This document shows positions 1-8,974 of a DNA stretch of 64,000 nucleotides, piece after piece. Position 1 is the first letter of the stretch. Each line of letters begins with the position of its first letter. The DNA lies in contig NZ_CP017183.1 of assembly GCF_001729785.1 (NCBI RefSeq), positions 1,426,001 through 1,490,000 on the forward strand, written 5' to 3'. The position numbers and the translations under genes were made by a program. The notes under the pieces were generated by a model that had not been told where the DNA came from, did no database searches, and saw only the letters and a program-made list of their open reading frames with translations. This DNA comes from Enterobacter hormaechei subsp. xiangfangensis (GTDB lineage Bacteria > Pseudomonadota > Gammaproteobacteria > Enterobacterales > Enterobacteriaceae).

Positions 1-214
1 GGGTGAAGTCCAGCGCCTCTTCGCTCTGCTGCTCCAGCAAAATCCCGACCCGCAGCTTGCTGGAATCGAGGTTAATCCCGTAGCCGAAAATAAACAGCAG
101 CAGCAGGGGGATCACCACCGCAATCAGCCAGCTGCTGGGGTCGCGCACAATCTGCCGCGTCTCTTTGACGCACAGGGCGCGCACCCGGCGCCAGGAGAGG
201 GCGTTACTGCGCAT
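1..214 (-). CDS. ybhS: ABC transporter permease YbhS (3'-truncated by window edge)
   Basis: The first 71 codons of an ABC-2 type inner-membrane permease are visible; the rest lies beyond base 1. The N-terminus is cytoplasmic and basic and is followed by a membrane segment at about residues 29-47 ([19 protein letters not shown]), as in E. coli YbhS. Its ATG overlaps the last 11 bases of ybhF, so the two are translationally coupled. By family knowledge YbhS and YbhR form the membrane channel of the YbhFSR exporter, linked in E. coli to cefoperazone and chloramphenicol sensitivity and to Na+/Li+ export. Identity is firm because of the sequence and the ybhF-ybhG-cecR context. Confidence 0.93.
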   Translation of the reverse strand, partial: MRSNALSWRRVRALCVKETRQIVRDPSSWLIAVVIPLLLLFIFGYGINLDSSKLRVGILLEQQSEEALDFT

Positions 215-1943
215 GAGTATTCTCCTTATCCCAGTCGTGAATGAGGGTGATAAACGCCTGCTCCATGGTCGGGTCTGGCTGCGCGTCGTCGGCGGCCTGC
301 GCTTTCAGGTCATCCGGCGTGCCGTGGGCAATCAGCTTGCCGCGATAGACCAGCCCGATACGGTCGCAATACTCCGCCTCGTCCATAAAGTGGGTGGTGA
401 CCATCACGGTCACGCCTTTTTCCACCATGCTATTGATATGCAACCAGAATTCACGGCGGGTGAGGGGGTCCACGCCTGACGTAGGTTCATCAAGAAACAG
501 GATATCCGGCTCGTGCATCAACGAGCAGGCCAGCGCCAGCCGCTGTTTGAAGCCAAGCGGCAGCGCGTCGGTCGCCTGCGAGGCGATATCGGTCAGGCCG
601 AAGGCGTCGCACATGCGGCCGATCTTCTGGTTCTGCGCCCGTCCCCGCAGGCCATAGACGCCGGAGAAAAATCGCAGATTTTGCTCCACCGTCAGGTTGC
701 CGTAGAGCGAAAACTTCTGCGCCATATAGCCCAGGTGCTGGCGCGCCTTGCCGGAGCTGACTTTGAGATCCATGTTCAGCACCAGCGCTTTGCCGGACGT
801 CGGTACCAGCAGACCGCACATCATTTTAAAGGTGGTGGATTTTCCTGCGCCGTTCGGCCCGAGCAGGCCAAATATCTCGCCGCGCTTCACGGCAAAATTG
901 ACGTTATCGGTGGCGGCGAAATCGCCGAATTTTTTGGTGAGCGATTTCGCTTCAATGACCGTTTCGCCCGGCGTACCTTCCACCGTGTGCAGAATGGCGC
1001 CAAGCGGTGATTCTGAGGTTCCCGCCCCGCCCAGCAGATCGATAAACGCATCTTCAAAGCGCGGCGCGGTCTCTGTCATGTCGATCTCAGGCATCCCCTG
1101 CGCACGCCGGATATCGTCGGCGGTGGCCTCTTTTTTGAGGATCACGCGCACCGAACGGCCCTGAATCATCCCGTCGCTCACCTGGGGCAGCTTCAGCACC
1201 CGTTGCAGCAGCGTGCGGTTGGATTCCTGCGCGCTGTGCAGCAGAAAACTTCGCCCGGCCATGGTTTGCGTCAGCTCGGTGGGTTCGCCCTGATAGAGCA
1301 GTTCGCCTTCATTCATCAGCAGCACGTCGCGGCACTGTTCTGCTTCATCAAGGTATGAGGTACTCCAGAGGATCAGCATGCCGTCACCCGCCAGCTCGTG
1401 CACCATCTGCCACAGTTCACGGCGGGAAATCGGGTCCACGCCGACGCCGGGTTCATCCAGCAACAGCACCTTCGGTTCGCCCACCAGCGTGCAGGCCAGC
1501 CCCAGTTTCTGCTTCATCCCGCCGGAGAGCTTGCCCGCCAGCCGGTCGGTGAACGGGCCGAGCGAGGTAAATTCCAGCAGGCGGGCGAAGGTTTTCTCCC
1601 GGGTTTCGCCGGTGACGCTGCGCAGGTCGGCGTACAGGTTGAGGTTTTCCATTACCGTCAGATCTTCGTACAGACCAAACTTCTGCGGCATATAGCCGAG
1701 TATGCCGTGGAGCGCCGCGTCGTCTTTGATCGGATCGAGGCCAAGCACGCTGGCACTGCCTTCATCCGGCTTCAGCAATCCCGCCAGCATCCGCATCAGC
1801 GTGGTTTTACCCGCGCCGTCCGGCCCCACCAGCCCGGTCACATAGCCTTTCTGAATCGTACAATTCAGCGGTGCGACCGCCGGTTTAGCCATTCCCGGGA
1901 AGCGTTTGACCAGATTGTTGAGCTGGATAACCGCGTCATTCAT
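204..1943 (-). CDS. ybhF: ABC transporter ATP-binding protein YbhF (two fused ATPase domains)
   Basis: This 579-residue protein carries two tandem ABC ATPase domains. The first has Walker A GPDGAGKT at residues 40-47 and signature LSGGMKQ near 140. The second has Walker [10 protein letters not shown] near 360; its signature region is degenerate (LPLGFKQR), while its Walker [10 protein letters not shown], is intact. Length matches E. coli YbhF (578 residues). It would energise the YbhS/YbhR permease pair. The start overlaps the end of ybhG by 8 bases and the end overlaps ybhS, giving a tight operon cecR-ybhG-ybhF-ybhS. The degenerate second signature suggests that one ATP site may be catalytically weak, as in many heterodimer-like ABC proteins; that is inference. 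Confidence 0.95.
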   Translation of the reverse strand: MNDAVIQLNNLVKRFPGMAKPAVAPLNCTIQKGYVTGLVGPDGAGKTTLMRMLAGLLKPDEGSASVLGLDPIKDDAALHGILGYMPQKFGLYEDLTVMENLNLYADLRSVTGETREKTFARLLEFTSLGPFTDRLAGKLSGGMKQKLGLACTLVGEPKVLLLDEPGVGVDPISRRELWQMVHELAGDGMLILWSTSYLDEAEQCRDVLLMNEGELLYQGEPTELTQTMAGRSFLLHSAQESNRTLLQRVLKLPQVSDGMIQGRSVRVILKKEATADDIRRAQGMPEIDMTETAPRFEDAFIDLLGGAGTSESPLGAILHTVEGTPGETVIEAKSLTKKFGDFAATDNVNFAVKRGEIFGLLGPNGAGKSTTFKMMCGLLVPTSGKALVLNMDLKVSSGKARQHLGYMAQKFSLYGNLTVEQNLRFFSGVYGLRGRAQNQKIGRMCDAFGLTDIASQATDALPLGFKQRLALACSLMHEPDILFLDEPTSGVDPLTRREFWLHINSMVEKGVTVMVTTHFMDEAEYCDRIGLVYRGKLIAHGTPDDLKAQAADDAQPDPTMEQAFITLIHDWDKENTHAQ

Positions 1944-2931
1944 GTCGTTCCCCGTCGTTTAAGGTCACGGTAACAGGCATGCCCTGACGCAGCGCGTCGT
2001 CCGCATCGGTGACGATGATGCGCAGGCGATACACCAGGTCGGTACGCAGGTCCGGGGTTTCAACGGTTTTTGGCGTGAACTCGGCGGTAGGAGAGACGAA
2101 GCCCACTTTGCCGTGATACGGCTTGTCCGGGCGACCGTCGGTATAGAGCAGCAGTTCGCGGCCCGGCTGCATCTGGCCAAGATTCGGCTCATCAATGTAA
2201 GCGCGCACCCACACCGGACGGGTTAAGGAGAGCGTTAACACGGTGCTGCCCGCGCTGAGCATGCTGCCCGGCTCCACGGCGCGGGTCATCAGCGTGCCGT
2301 CAGACGGGGCGATTAACGTGGTGTCGTGCAGATCCAGCTCCGCCTGGGCTAACTGCGCCTGCGCCTGCTCAAGGCTGGCCTTCGCCTGGGCAATGTCCTG
2401 CGCACGGTTACCGGTGCGGTACTGGCTTAGCTTATCCTGGGCAGATTTCAGCGTCGCCTGTGCCTGGTCGCGGGATGAGCGCGCATTTTCCAGGTCGTTG
2501 GCGGAAATAGTACGGCTTTTCCATAAGCCTTGCTGACGGTTATAAAAATTCTGCGCATAGTCATAGGCGGCTTTTGCCTGCTTAACGGCAGCGGCCGCCT
2601 GGGAGATCTCTTCGTCACGATAGCCCGCCAGCATCAGGTCGTATTGCGCCTGTGCGACGGAGACGCCTGCTTTTGCCTGCATCAGCGCGTTCTCAAACGG
2701 GGCTTTGTCCAGCATCCCCAGCGTCTGCCCGGCTTTGATGGCATCGCCTTCGTCAACGTTCAGCGAGGCCAGCCGTCCGCCAACGCGGAAGCTCATGTTG
2801 ACGGTGCGGATATCCACGTTGCCATACAGCGTCAGGCCACGATCCTGCTGGCTCTGATACCACAGCCAGCCGCCTGTTCCCGCGGCAAGCAAGACAACAA
2901 CCACCAGAATGATGGCGACAGGTTTTTTCAT
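1936..2931 (-). CDS. ybhG: HlyD-family membrane fusion protein YbhG
   Basis: This 331-residue periplasmic adaptor has a single N-terminal membrane anchor (residues about 5-25), a biotinyl-lipoyl half-domain ([14 protein letters not shown], then [18 protein letters not shown]) and between them a long Ala/Gln-rich alpha-helical hairpin (residues about 80-205) typical of adaptors that dock to TolC. It presumably links the YbhFSR ABC exporter to an outer-membrane channel. It overlaps cecR upstream by 4 bases and ybhF downstream by 8, so all are co-transcribed from the cecR promoter. Length agrees with E. coli YbhG (about 332 residues). Confidence 0.94.
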   Translation of the reverse strand: MKKPVAIILVVVVLLAAGTGGWLWYQSQQDRGLTLYGNVDIRTVNMSFRVGGRLASLNVDEGDAIKAGQTLGMLDKAPFENALMQAKAGVSVAQAQYDLMLAGYRDEEISQAAAAVKQAKAAYDYAQNFYNRQQGLWKSRTISANDLENARSSRDQAQATLKSAQDKLSQYRTGNRAQDIAQAKASLEQAQAQLAQAELDLHDTTLIAPSDGTLMTRAVEPGSMLSAGSTVLTLSLTRPVWVRAYIDEPNLGQMQPGRELLLYTDGRPDKPYHGKVGFVSPTAEFTPKTVETPDLRTDLVYRLRIIVTDADDALRQGMPVTVTLNDGERHE

Positions 2932-3605
2932 GACTTCTGGCTCCTTTGCGTTAAGCCTTGCAGGATCAGATCAACGTGACAGGTAATGACCTGGCTAATT
3001 TGCGCGGCTTTATCCTCATCGAATTGTGTCCAGCCCGTACGTAACAGGATGGTCTCACGCCCCAGACGGAAGGCGAGCACTTCGCCCAGCAGGGCGTGGG
3101 TATGCAAAATGGTGTCGGTATCGCTGGCGTCCCGTCCGGTATAGGCGGCGATCAGCCGGGTCAGATGGCTGTGCATCGGGGCGATCACCTGATCGTGCAC
3201 CAGCTGGTACGCGGCAGTGGGGGAGAGCTGCTCGCGGGAGATAAATTTGCTCAGGTTCAGCGTATCGTCGTGCGTCAGCAGGCGGATCATGTTGTGACAG
3301 GCGTTAAGGATCAGCTGGCGGATGGCAGCCCGGTCAGGCTCTGGCTGGCTGAACAGCGCGGTGGCTTCTTCCACGTGCGGGCGAAAGCTGGTGCCGATAA
3401 AATCCGCGATCCACTGGGCGCAGGCGAGGTATAAATCCTCTTTTGAGCCAAAATAGTAGGTGATGGCCGCAATATTCTGCCCGGCCTGAGCGGCGATATC
3501 CCGCGTGGTGGCATGCAGACCATACTCGCCAAACTGCGCCAGCGCGGCGGCGATAAGCTGACTTTTCGCCTGTTCGCCTTTGGTTGTCGCTGGGGTTGTA
3601 TTCAT
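2928..3605 (-). CDS. cecR: TetR-family regulator CecR
   Basis: This 225-residue TetR-type repressor (formerly YbiH) has an N-terminal helix-turn-helix at about residues 12-60 ([23 protein letters not shown] followed by [15 protein letters not shown], the usual TetR signature) and a variable ligand-binding C-terminal half. In E. coli, CecR controls the ybhGFSR operon and the divergent rhlE. The same arrangement is present: cecR heads ybhGFS on the minus strand, rhlE reads away on the plus strand, and a perfect 20-base palindrome lies just upstream of the cecR start. Autoregulation is therefore likely. Confidence 0.94.
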   Translation of the reverse strand: MNTTPATTKGEQAKSQLIAAALAQFGEYGLHATTRDIAAQAGQNIAAITYYFGSKEDLYLACAQWIADFIGTSFRPHVEEATALFSQPEPDRAAIRQLILNACHNMIRLLTHDDTLNLSKFISREQLSPTAAYQLVHDQVIAPMHSHLTRLIAAYTGRDASDTDTILHTHALLGEVLAFRLGRETILLRTGWTQFDEDKAAQISQVITCHVDLILQGLTQRSQKS

Positions 3606-3619
3606 AGCAGCATTAAAAA

Positions 3620-3639
3620 TTAATCAATCGATTGATTAA
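3620..3639. promoter_or_regulatory. CecR operator, perfect 20-bp palindrome
   Basis: TTAATCAATCGATTGATTAA is a perfect 20-base palindrome starting 15 bases upstream of the cecR start and 171 bases before rhlE. TetR-type repressors bind such sites, and E. coli CecR is known to bind the cecR/rhlE intergenic region. Only the palindrome is seen; assignment to CecR is inferred from position. Confidence 0.8.
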
Positions 3640-3809
3640 GATTATGCCTGATTTGCGCAAACGTCGAGTCATCGCCGGGGATATTTTATGCGCCACGTCA
3701 CAAAAGCTGCTACACTCCGCACCTTCGCGACATTGTGGTTTTTGTCCTTCTATTCGTTATATCTCCCTGAAAACTACACCTGTGATGGTCGGGGCGGTTC
3801 GGAGTTTTT

Positions 3810-5192
3810 ATGTCTTTTGATTCCCTTGGTCTGAACCCGGAAATTCTGCGCGCCATCGCAGAGCAGGGCTACGTTGAGCCAACCCCTATCCAGCAGCAGG
3901 CCATACCGGCCGTTTTGCAGGGCCGTGACCTGATGGCAAGCGCGCAGACCGGTACCGGTAAGACCGCGGGCTTTACCCTGCCGCTGCTGGAGCTGTTGGT
4001 AAAAAACCAGCCGCACGCCAAAGGCCGTCGTCCGGTGCGTGCGCTGATCCTCACCCCAACCCGCGAGCTGGCGGCCCAGATTGGCGAGAACGTGCGTGAA
4101 TACAGCCGCTACCTCAACATTCGTTCGCTGGTGGTTTTCGGCGGGGTAAGCATTAACCCGCAGATGATGAAGCTGCGCGGCGGCGTGGACGTGCTGGTGG
4201 CAACGCCGGGGCGTCTGCTGGATCTGGAACACCAGAACGCGGTGAAGCTCGATAACATCGAAATCCTGGTGCTGGACGAAGCCGACCGTATGCTGGACAT
4301 GGGCTTCATCCACGACATTCGCCGCGTGCTGGCGAAGCTGCCGACGCGTCGTCAGAACCTGCTCTTCTCCGCGACCTTCTCCGACGAGATCAAGGCGCTG
4401 GCGGAAAAGCTGCTGCATAACCCGCTGGAAGTGGAAGTCGCGCGCCGCAACACCGCCTCCGAGCAGGTGACGCAGCACGTTCACTTTGTGGATAAGAAGC
4501 GCAAGCGGGAACTGCTCTCCCAGATGATCGGACAGGGCAACTGGCAGCAGGTGCTGGTCTTTACCCGCACCAAGCACGGCGCCAACCACCTGGCGGAACA
4601 GCTGAATAAAGACGGCATCCGCAGCGCGGCGATCCACGGCAACAAGAGCCAGGGCGCGCGTACCCGCGCGCTGGCGGACTTTAAATCTGGCGACATTCGC
4701 GTGCTGGTGGCAACCGACATCGCCGCACGCGGTCTGGATATCGAAGAGCTGCCGCACGTGGTGAACTACGAGCTGCCAAACGTGCCGGAAGATTACGTTC
4801 ACCGTATCGGCCGTACCGGCCGTGCGGCGGCCACCGGTGAAGCGCTCTCTCTGGTTTGCGTGGACGAGCACAAGCTGCTGCGTGACATCGAACGCCTGCT
4901 GAAGAAAGAGATCCCGCGCATTGAAACCCCGGGCTATGAAGTGGACCCGTCGATCAAAGCCGAGCCAATTCAGAACGGTCGTCAGGGTGGCGGACGCGGT
5001 CAGGGCGGCGGTGGTCGCGGTCAGCAGCCGCGTCGTTCAGAAGGTGGCGCGCCGAAATCTTCGGGCAAACCGCCGCGTCGTAATAACGACAGCAAACCAG
5101 CCGGTGAAAACCCGTGGCGTAGCGGCGAAGGGAAACCGGCAGGCGAGGGGCAGCGCCGACGCCGCCCGCGTAAACCTGCTAACCCGCAGTAA
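3810..5192 (+). CDS. rhlE: DEAD-box RNA helicase RhlE
   Basis: This 460-residue ATP-dependent RNA helicase has the Q motif near residue 28, Walker A AQTGTGKT at 45-52, DEAD near 155, SAT near 186 and HRIGRTGRA near 330. The last 80 residues are a Gly/Arg/Pro-rich tail (GGGRGQ repeats) that should bind RNA without fixed structure. RhlE is linked in E. coli to 50S ribosome maturation and modulates DeaD and SrmB functions. Length is close to E. coli (454 residues). The ATG is preceded by CGGAG. It is divergent from cecR and ends with a strong terminator. Confidence 0.97.
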   Translation: MSFDSLGLNPEILRAIAEQGYVEPTPIQQQAIPAVLQGRDLMASAQTGTGKTAGFTLPLLELLVKNQPHAKGRRPVRALILTPTRELAAQIGENVREYSRYLNIRSLVVFGGVSINPQMMKLRGGVDVLVATPGRLLDLEHQNAVKLDNIEILVLDEADRMLDMGFIHDIRRVLAKLPTRRQNLLFSATFSDEIKALAEKLLHNPLEVEVARRNTASEQVTQHVHFVDKKRKRELLSQMIGQGNWQQVLVFTRTKHGANHLAEQLNKDGIRSAAIHGNKSQGARTRALADFKSGDIRVLVATDIAARGLDIEELPHVVNYELPNVPEDYVHRIGRTGRAAATGEALSLVCVDEHKLLRDIERLLKKEIPRIETPGYEVDPSIKAEPIQNGRQGGGRGQGGGGRGQQPRRSEGGAPKSSGKPPRRNNDSKPAGENPWRSGEGKPAGEGQRRRRPRKPANPQ

Positions 5193-5198
5193 TCTGGA

Positions 5199-5229
5199 AG
5201 CCCGGTCGTAAAGCCGGGCTTTTCTTTTT
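5199..5229 (+). terminator. rho-independent terminator of rhlE
   Basis: AGCCCGG and CCGGGCT form a GC-rich stem with an 8-base loop, followed at once by TTTTCTTTTT. It begins 7 bases after the rhlE stop codon. Confidence 0.88.
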
Positions 5230-5255
5230 GCGGCAGCGGAGAGAAAGTGCCACAA

Positions 5256-5275
5256 TAGTGGCTGTTTATACAGTA
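5256..5275. promoter_or_regulatory. LexA (SOS) box upstream of dinG
   Basis: TAGTGGCTGTTTATACAGTA lies 15 bases before the dinG ATG. It closely matches the known atypical LexA site of E. coli dinG, whose first half is degenerate while the CTGTTTATACAGTA half is conserved. SOS induction of dinG is therefore expected to be conserved. Confidence 0.82.
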
Positions 5276-5289
5276 TTTCAGGTTTTCCG

Positions 5290-7467
5290 ATGGCTTTAAC
5301 CGCTGCGCTGAAAGCGCAAATAGGCGCCTGGTATAAGGCGCTACAGCAGCAGATCCCCGATTTTATCCCCCGAGCGCCGCAGCGGCAGATGATTGCCGAC
5401 GTGGCAAAAACGCTCGCCGGGGACGACGGGCGACATCTGGCGATTGAAGCCCCGACCGGCGTCGGGAAAACCCTGTCGTATCTCATTCCCGGCATCGCCA
5501 TCGCGCGGGAGGAGGACAAAACGCTGGTGGTCAGCACCGCCAACGTGGCCTTGCAGGATCAGATCTTCAGCAAAGATTTGCCGCTGCTGCGCAAAATTAT
5601 CCCCGATTTACGCTTCACCGCCGCCTTTGGTCGCGGGCGCTACGTCTGCCCGCGCAATCTGGCGGCGCTGGCCAGCAGTGAACCCGCCCAGCAGGATCTG
5701 CTCGCGTTTCTTGATGACGAGCTGACGCCAAACAACAAGGCGGAGCAGGAGCAGTGCGCAAAGCTGAAGGCCGATCTCGACAGCTACAGGTGGGACGGCC
5801 TGCGGGATCACACCAGCCAGGCGATCGGCGACGACCTGTGGCGCAGGCTCAGCACCGATAAAGCGAGCTGCCTGAACCGCAACTGTCACTACTACCGCGA
5901 ATGCCCTTTCTTTGTTGCCCGGCGTGAGATTCAGGAAGCGGAGGTGGTTGTCGCCAACCATGCGCTGGTGATGGCCGCACTGGAGAGTGAAGCGGTCCTG
6001 CCGGAGCCCAAAAACCTGCTGCTGGTGCTCGATGAAGGTCATCATCTGCCCGACGTGGCGCGGGATGCGCTGGAGATGAGCGCGGAAATTACCGCCCCGT
6101 GGTTTCGCCTGCAACTGGATCTGTTCTGTAAGCTGGTGGCAACCTGCATGGAGCAGTTCCGCCCGAAAACCACGCCGCCGCTGGCGGTTCCGGAGCGGTT
6201 GAGCGAGCACTGTGAAGAGGTGTACGGCCTCATCGCCTCGCTGAATAACATTCTTAACCTGTATCTCCCCGCCACCCAGGAGGCGGAACACCGCTTTGCG
6301 ATGGGGGAGTTGCCGCAGGAAGTGATGGAAATTTGTCAGCAGCTGGCGAAGCACCTTGAAAAGCTGCGCGGGCTGGCGGAGATGTTCTTAAATGATCTCA
6401 GCGAGAAAACCGGTACCCATGACGTGGTGCGTTTGCACCGCATTCTGCTGCAAATGAACCGCGCGCTGGGCATGTTTGAGGCGCAGAGCAAACTCTGGCG
6501 GCTGGCCTCAATGGCGCAGGCGTCCGGCGCGCCGGTGACAAAGTGGGCCACCCGCGAAGTGCGAGACGGGCAGGTACATCTTTTCTTCCACTGCGTGGGC
6601 ATCCGCGTGGCCGATCAGCTGGAAAAGCTGATCTGGCGCAGCGTGCCGCACGTGGTAGTGACATCGGCGACCCTGCGTTCACTGAACAGCTTCTCAAGGT
6701 TGCAGGAAATGAGCGGCCTGAAAGAGAAAGCGGGGGACCGTTTTGTGGCCCTGGACTCGCCGTTCAACCACTGTGAGCAGGGCAAGCTGGTGATCCCGCG
6801 CATGAACTATGAGCCGCTTATCGATAACGAAGAGCAGCATATTGCGGAAATGGCGGCCTACTTCCGCGAGCAGGTTGAGAGTAAAAAATACCCCGGTATG
6901 CTGGTGCTGTTTGCCAGCGGCCGCGCGATGCAACGCTTCCTGGAGCACGTCACCGATCTGCGCTTGCTCCTGCTGGTGCAGGGCGATCAGCCGCGCTATC
7001 GGCTGGTGGAAACCCACCGTAAACGCATTGATAACGGCGAGCGCAGCGTGCTGGTGGGGTTACAGTCCTTTGCGGAAGGGCTTGATTTGAAAGGTGACTA
7101 CCTGACGCAGGTGCATATCCATAAAATTGCCTTCCCGCCCATCGACAGCCCGGTGGTGATCACCGAAGGCGAATGGCTGAAAAGCCTGAACCGTTATCCG
7201 TTTGAAGTGCAAAGCCTGCCTGCGGCGTCGTTTAACCTTATTCAGCAGGTCGGGCGCTTGATCCGTAGCCACGGCTGCTGGGGCGAGGTGGTGATTTATG
7301 ACAAACGACTGCTCACCAAAAACTACGGCCAACGGCTGCTGAATGCGCTGCCGATCTTCCCGATTGAGCAGCCAGAAGTGCCGGAGGTAAAAAAACGCCC
7401 GGCAAAACCCTCTGCCGGGCGTACAAAAAGCATCCGTGCAAAGAGGCGCGGTCCTACTGGTAAGTGA
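5290..7467 (+). CDS. dinG: ATP-dependent DNA helicase DinG
   Basis: This 725-residue superfamily 2 iron-sulfur helicase of the XPD type has Walker A EAPTGVGKT near residue 57, a cysteine cluster for the 4Fe-4S site (YVCPRN near 119, then CLNRNCHYYRECPF near 195-205), a DEGHH Walker B near 250, and helicase motifs towards the C-terminus (SPVV, QQVGRLIRS). It unwinds 5' to 3' and resolves R-loops and replication-transcription conflicts. It is slightly longer than the E. coli protein (716). The last 30 or so residues are basic and diverge from E. coli; this stretch also encodes the terminator of the opposing fimbrial operon, and the two genes overlap by 14 bases tail to tail. Confidence 0.97.
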   Translation: MALTAALKAQIGAWYKALQQQIPDFIPRAPQRQMIADVAKTLAGDDGRHLAIEAPTGVGKTLSYLIPGIAIAREEDKTLVVSTANVALQDQIFSKDLPLLRKIIPDLRFTAAFGRGRYVCPRNLAALASSEPAQQDLLAFLDDELTPNNKAEQEQCAKLKADLDSYRWDGLRDHTSQAIGDDLWRRLSTDKASCLNRNCHYYRECPFFVARREIQEAEVVVANHALVMAALESEAVLPEPKNLLLVLDEGHHLPDVARDALEMSAEITAPWFRLQLDLFCKLVATCMEQFRPKTTPPLAVPERLSEHCEEVYGLIASLNNILNLYLPATQEAEHRFAMGELPQEVMEICQQLAKHLEKLRGLAEMFLNDLSEKTGTHDVVRLHRILLQMNRALGMFEAQSKLWRLASMAQASGAPVTKWATREVRDGQVHLFFHCVGIRVADQLEKLIWRSVPHVVVTSATLRSLNSFSRLQEMSGLKEKAGDRFVALDSPFNHCEQGKLVIPRMNYEPLIDNEEQHIAEMAAYFREQVESKKYPGMLVLFASGRAMQRFLEHVTDLRLLLLVQGDQPRYRLVETHRKRIDNGERSVLVGLQSFAEGLDLKGDYLTQVHIHKIAFPPIDSPVVITEGEWLKSLNRYPFEVQSLPAASFNLIQQVGRLIRSHGCWGEVVIYDKRLLTKNYGQRLLNALPIFPIEQPEVPEVKKRPAKPSAGRTKSIRAKRRGPTGK
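7389..7421 (-). terminator. terminator of the fimbrial operon, inside dinG coding sequence
   Basis: Read on the minus strand, CGCCCGGCA and TGCCGGGCG form a 9-base-pair stem with an 8-base loop, followed by seven T residues. It starts 33 bases after the stop codon of the last fimbrial gene and lies wholly inside the 3' coding end of dinG. Confidence 0.88.
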
Positions 7468-7957
7468 ATGTCACCTGAATCACGCTGCTGAACGTCCCGG
7501 CAGTGACGGGCATTGAGGTGGCGTAGTAGCGCGCGGACAGGGGAAAGGTTGCCGTGTGGTCGCTCGGATTGATGGCGGCGTTAAAGGCGGCCTGCGGGGC
7601 AATCAGTATTTTGTCCTGCCGGTCTGCCAGCTCCAGCGCCAGCCCCTTTGCGCTGCCGATATTGGCAAATTTGGTCGGATGCACGCTGTCTGCCTGGCCA
7701 TAGAAAAAGGCCGTGGCAAGCGCCAGCGTGGCAGGACAGTGCGATACTGACAGGGAAAAGTCTTTCCACTCGCCGGTATCCCCCACGTCTTTAAAACTGC
7801 CCGACACCGTCTGGCCTAAGTCCACCGTCAGGTTGCGGCTGGCGCTGTCAATGATGCAGGTATTGGCGTAAATATTTCCCGTCATCTGGATCTGAATATC
7901 GTCTGCGTGGGCCTGGGCCAGTAAGCCCATCGTCAGAAACGCGATTGTCTTTTTCAT
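7454..7957 (-). CDS. fimbrial minor subunit (pilin-like)
   Basis: A 167-residue secreted pilin-type protein, last gene of the fimbrial operon. It has a signal peptide ending at AQAHA (about residue 18), the paired cysteines of pilin folds (NTCIID near 33 and SHCPAT near 73), the donor-strand-type alternating N-terminal pattern (DIQIQMTGNIYANTC), and a C-terminal FTYQ with the penultimate aromatic motif recognised by chaperones. I chose the ATG at 7957; an in-frame GTG nine bases upstream is the alternative. Likely an adaptor or terminator subunit; its exact place in the pilus cannot be read from sequence. Confidence 0.85.
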   Translation of the reverse strand: MKKTIAFLTMGLLAQAHADDIQIQMTGNIYANTCIIDSASRNLTVDLGQTVSGSFKDVGDTGEWKDFSLSVSHCPATLALATAFFYGQADSVHPTKFANIGSAKGLALELADRQDKILIAPQAAFNAAINPSDHTATFPLSARYYATSMPVTAGTFSSVIQVTFTYQ

Positions 7958-7962
7958 GTTGG

Positions 7963-8952
7963 TCACTTATAGGCGAGAGTGATGGTTGCTACGGTGTTGG
8001 CGGGGCCGGGCGTCACCACATCGTTGATCTGCTCGTAGCGAACCTGAAAGGGGATCTCCAGCGTTTCATTGGCAACGGCCTGGCTTTGAGTGTTGACGTA
8101 GGTATCAAAGGTCGCAATGCGGTCATCAAACAGCATTCTCACCCCGACGCCCGTTGCCATGCCTGTCTGCTTCGTCAGTTTGATCACCCCCTCGAATGCC
8201 GTCTCGTAGCCGTTAGCACTGGTGATTTTTAGCTCAGGCTGAACGGTTGTGTCACAGTTAACGGTGATATTAAACGTTTGAGCGGGGCTGAATAAAAAAC
8301 CCACGCTCATAAAATCACTGACGGGAAAATCACCCAAATTAACGGTGAGATTTTTTGGCGAAACAGAGCAGGTGACCTGATGCAAAATGACGTTACCTGC
8401 ATACGCAATATGGTTAGGGCTGCCGATCCCTTCGTGACCGAAAACGCCAATGCCGAATTCGGTCTGAGACTGCACCAGCGTGCCGGAGGTCACGGCGTCG
8501 CTTGTTTTGACCAGTTCAAGCGTGACGTCAAAGTTAAACGACTGTGTGCCATCGCCAGAAACATAGCCAACAGGCGTTCCGCGTGAATCGCACTGTACTC
8601 CGCCTGCTCCGCTGATTCGCTGACCCTGATCGTTCATCAATGCGACCCCGACACCCGGTACGCCGGATTCGTATACTCCCTTCAGCCCCGGAATTTCCGC
8701 TCCGGTACCGTAGTAACACGAGACAATTTCCAGTCCGCTGTCGATACTCTGATCGCAGTGCCCGGTAACATGAACGCTCTGCTCTGTACCCGGAATGGTT
8801 GCACCAACCGCCAGCGTCGTCGGGACAGAAATGGAGGCCATGTTAATCATTTTGGGCAGATCCGGCGTGGTGCAGGTCGCCTTCGCATGCGGCATAAATA
8901 ACGCGGCGGTTCCCAGAACCAGTAAGAAAAAGCACTGTTTAATCATTTGCAT
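7963..8952 (-). CDS. fimbrial tip adhesin (two-domain)
   Basis: A 329-residue secreted protein, about twice the length of a pilin, as expected of a tip adhesin. The signal peptide ends at MPHAKA. The N-terminal half (to about residue 190) is cysteine-containing and diverse and would be the receptor-binding domain. The C-terminal half begins near HQVTCSVSPKNLTVNLGDF and has pilin cysteines and a terminal ITLAYK strand, so it would be the pilin domain taking the donor strand. It starts 22 bases after the usher stop; an in-frame extension into the usher gene lacks a signal peptide and was discarded. The receptor is unknown. Confidence 0.86.
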   Translation of the reverse strand: MQMIKQCFFLLVLGTAALFMPHAKATCTTPDLPKMINMASISVPTTLAVGATIPGTEQSVHVTGHCDQSIDSGLEIVSCYYGTGAEIPGLKGVYESGVPGVGVALMNDQGQRISGAGGVQCDSRGTPVGYVSGDGTQSFNFDVTLELVKTSDAVTSGTLVQSQTEFGIGVFGHEGIGSPNHIAYAGNVILHQVTCSVSPKNLTVNLGDFPVSDFMSVGFLFSPAQTFNITVNCDTTVQPELKITSANGYETAFEGVIKLTKQTGMATGVGVRMLFDDRIATFDTYVNTQSQAVANETLEIPFQVRYEQINDVVTPGPANTVATITLAYK

Positions 8953-8974
8953 AATCGTTAGCCTGAACGGTGGA

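Noticed and set aside
3774..4871. Minus-strand open frame opposite rhlE
   Set aside because: Shadow of rhlE caused by GC-biased third positions; no recognisable protein features.
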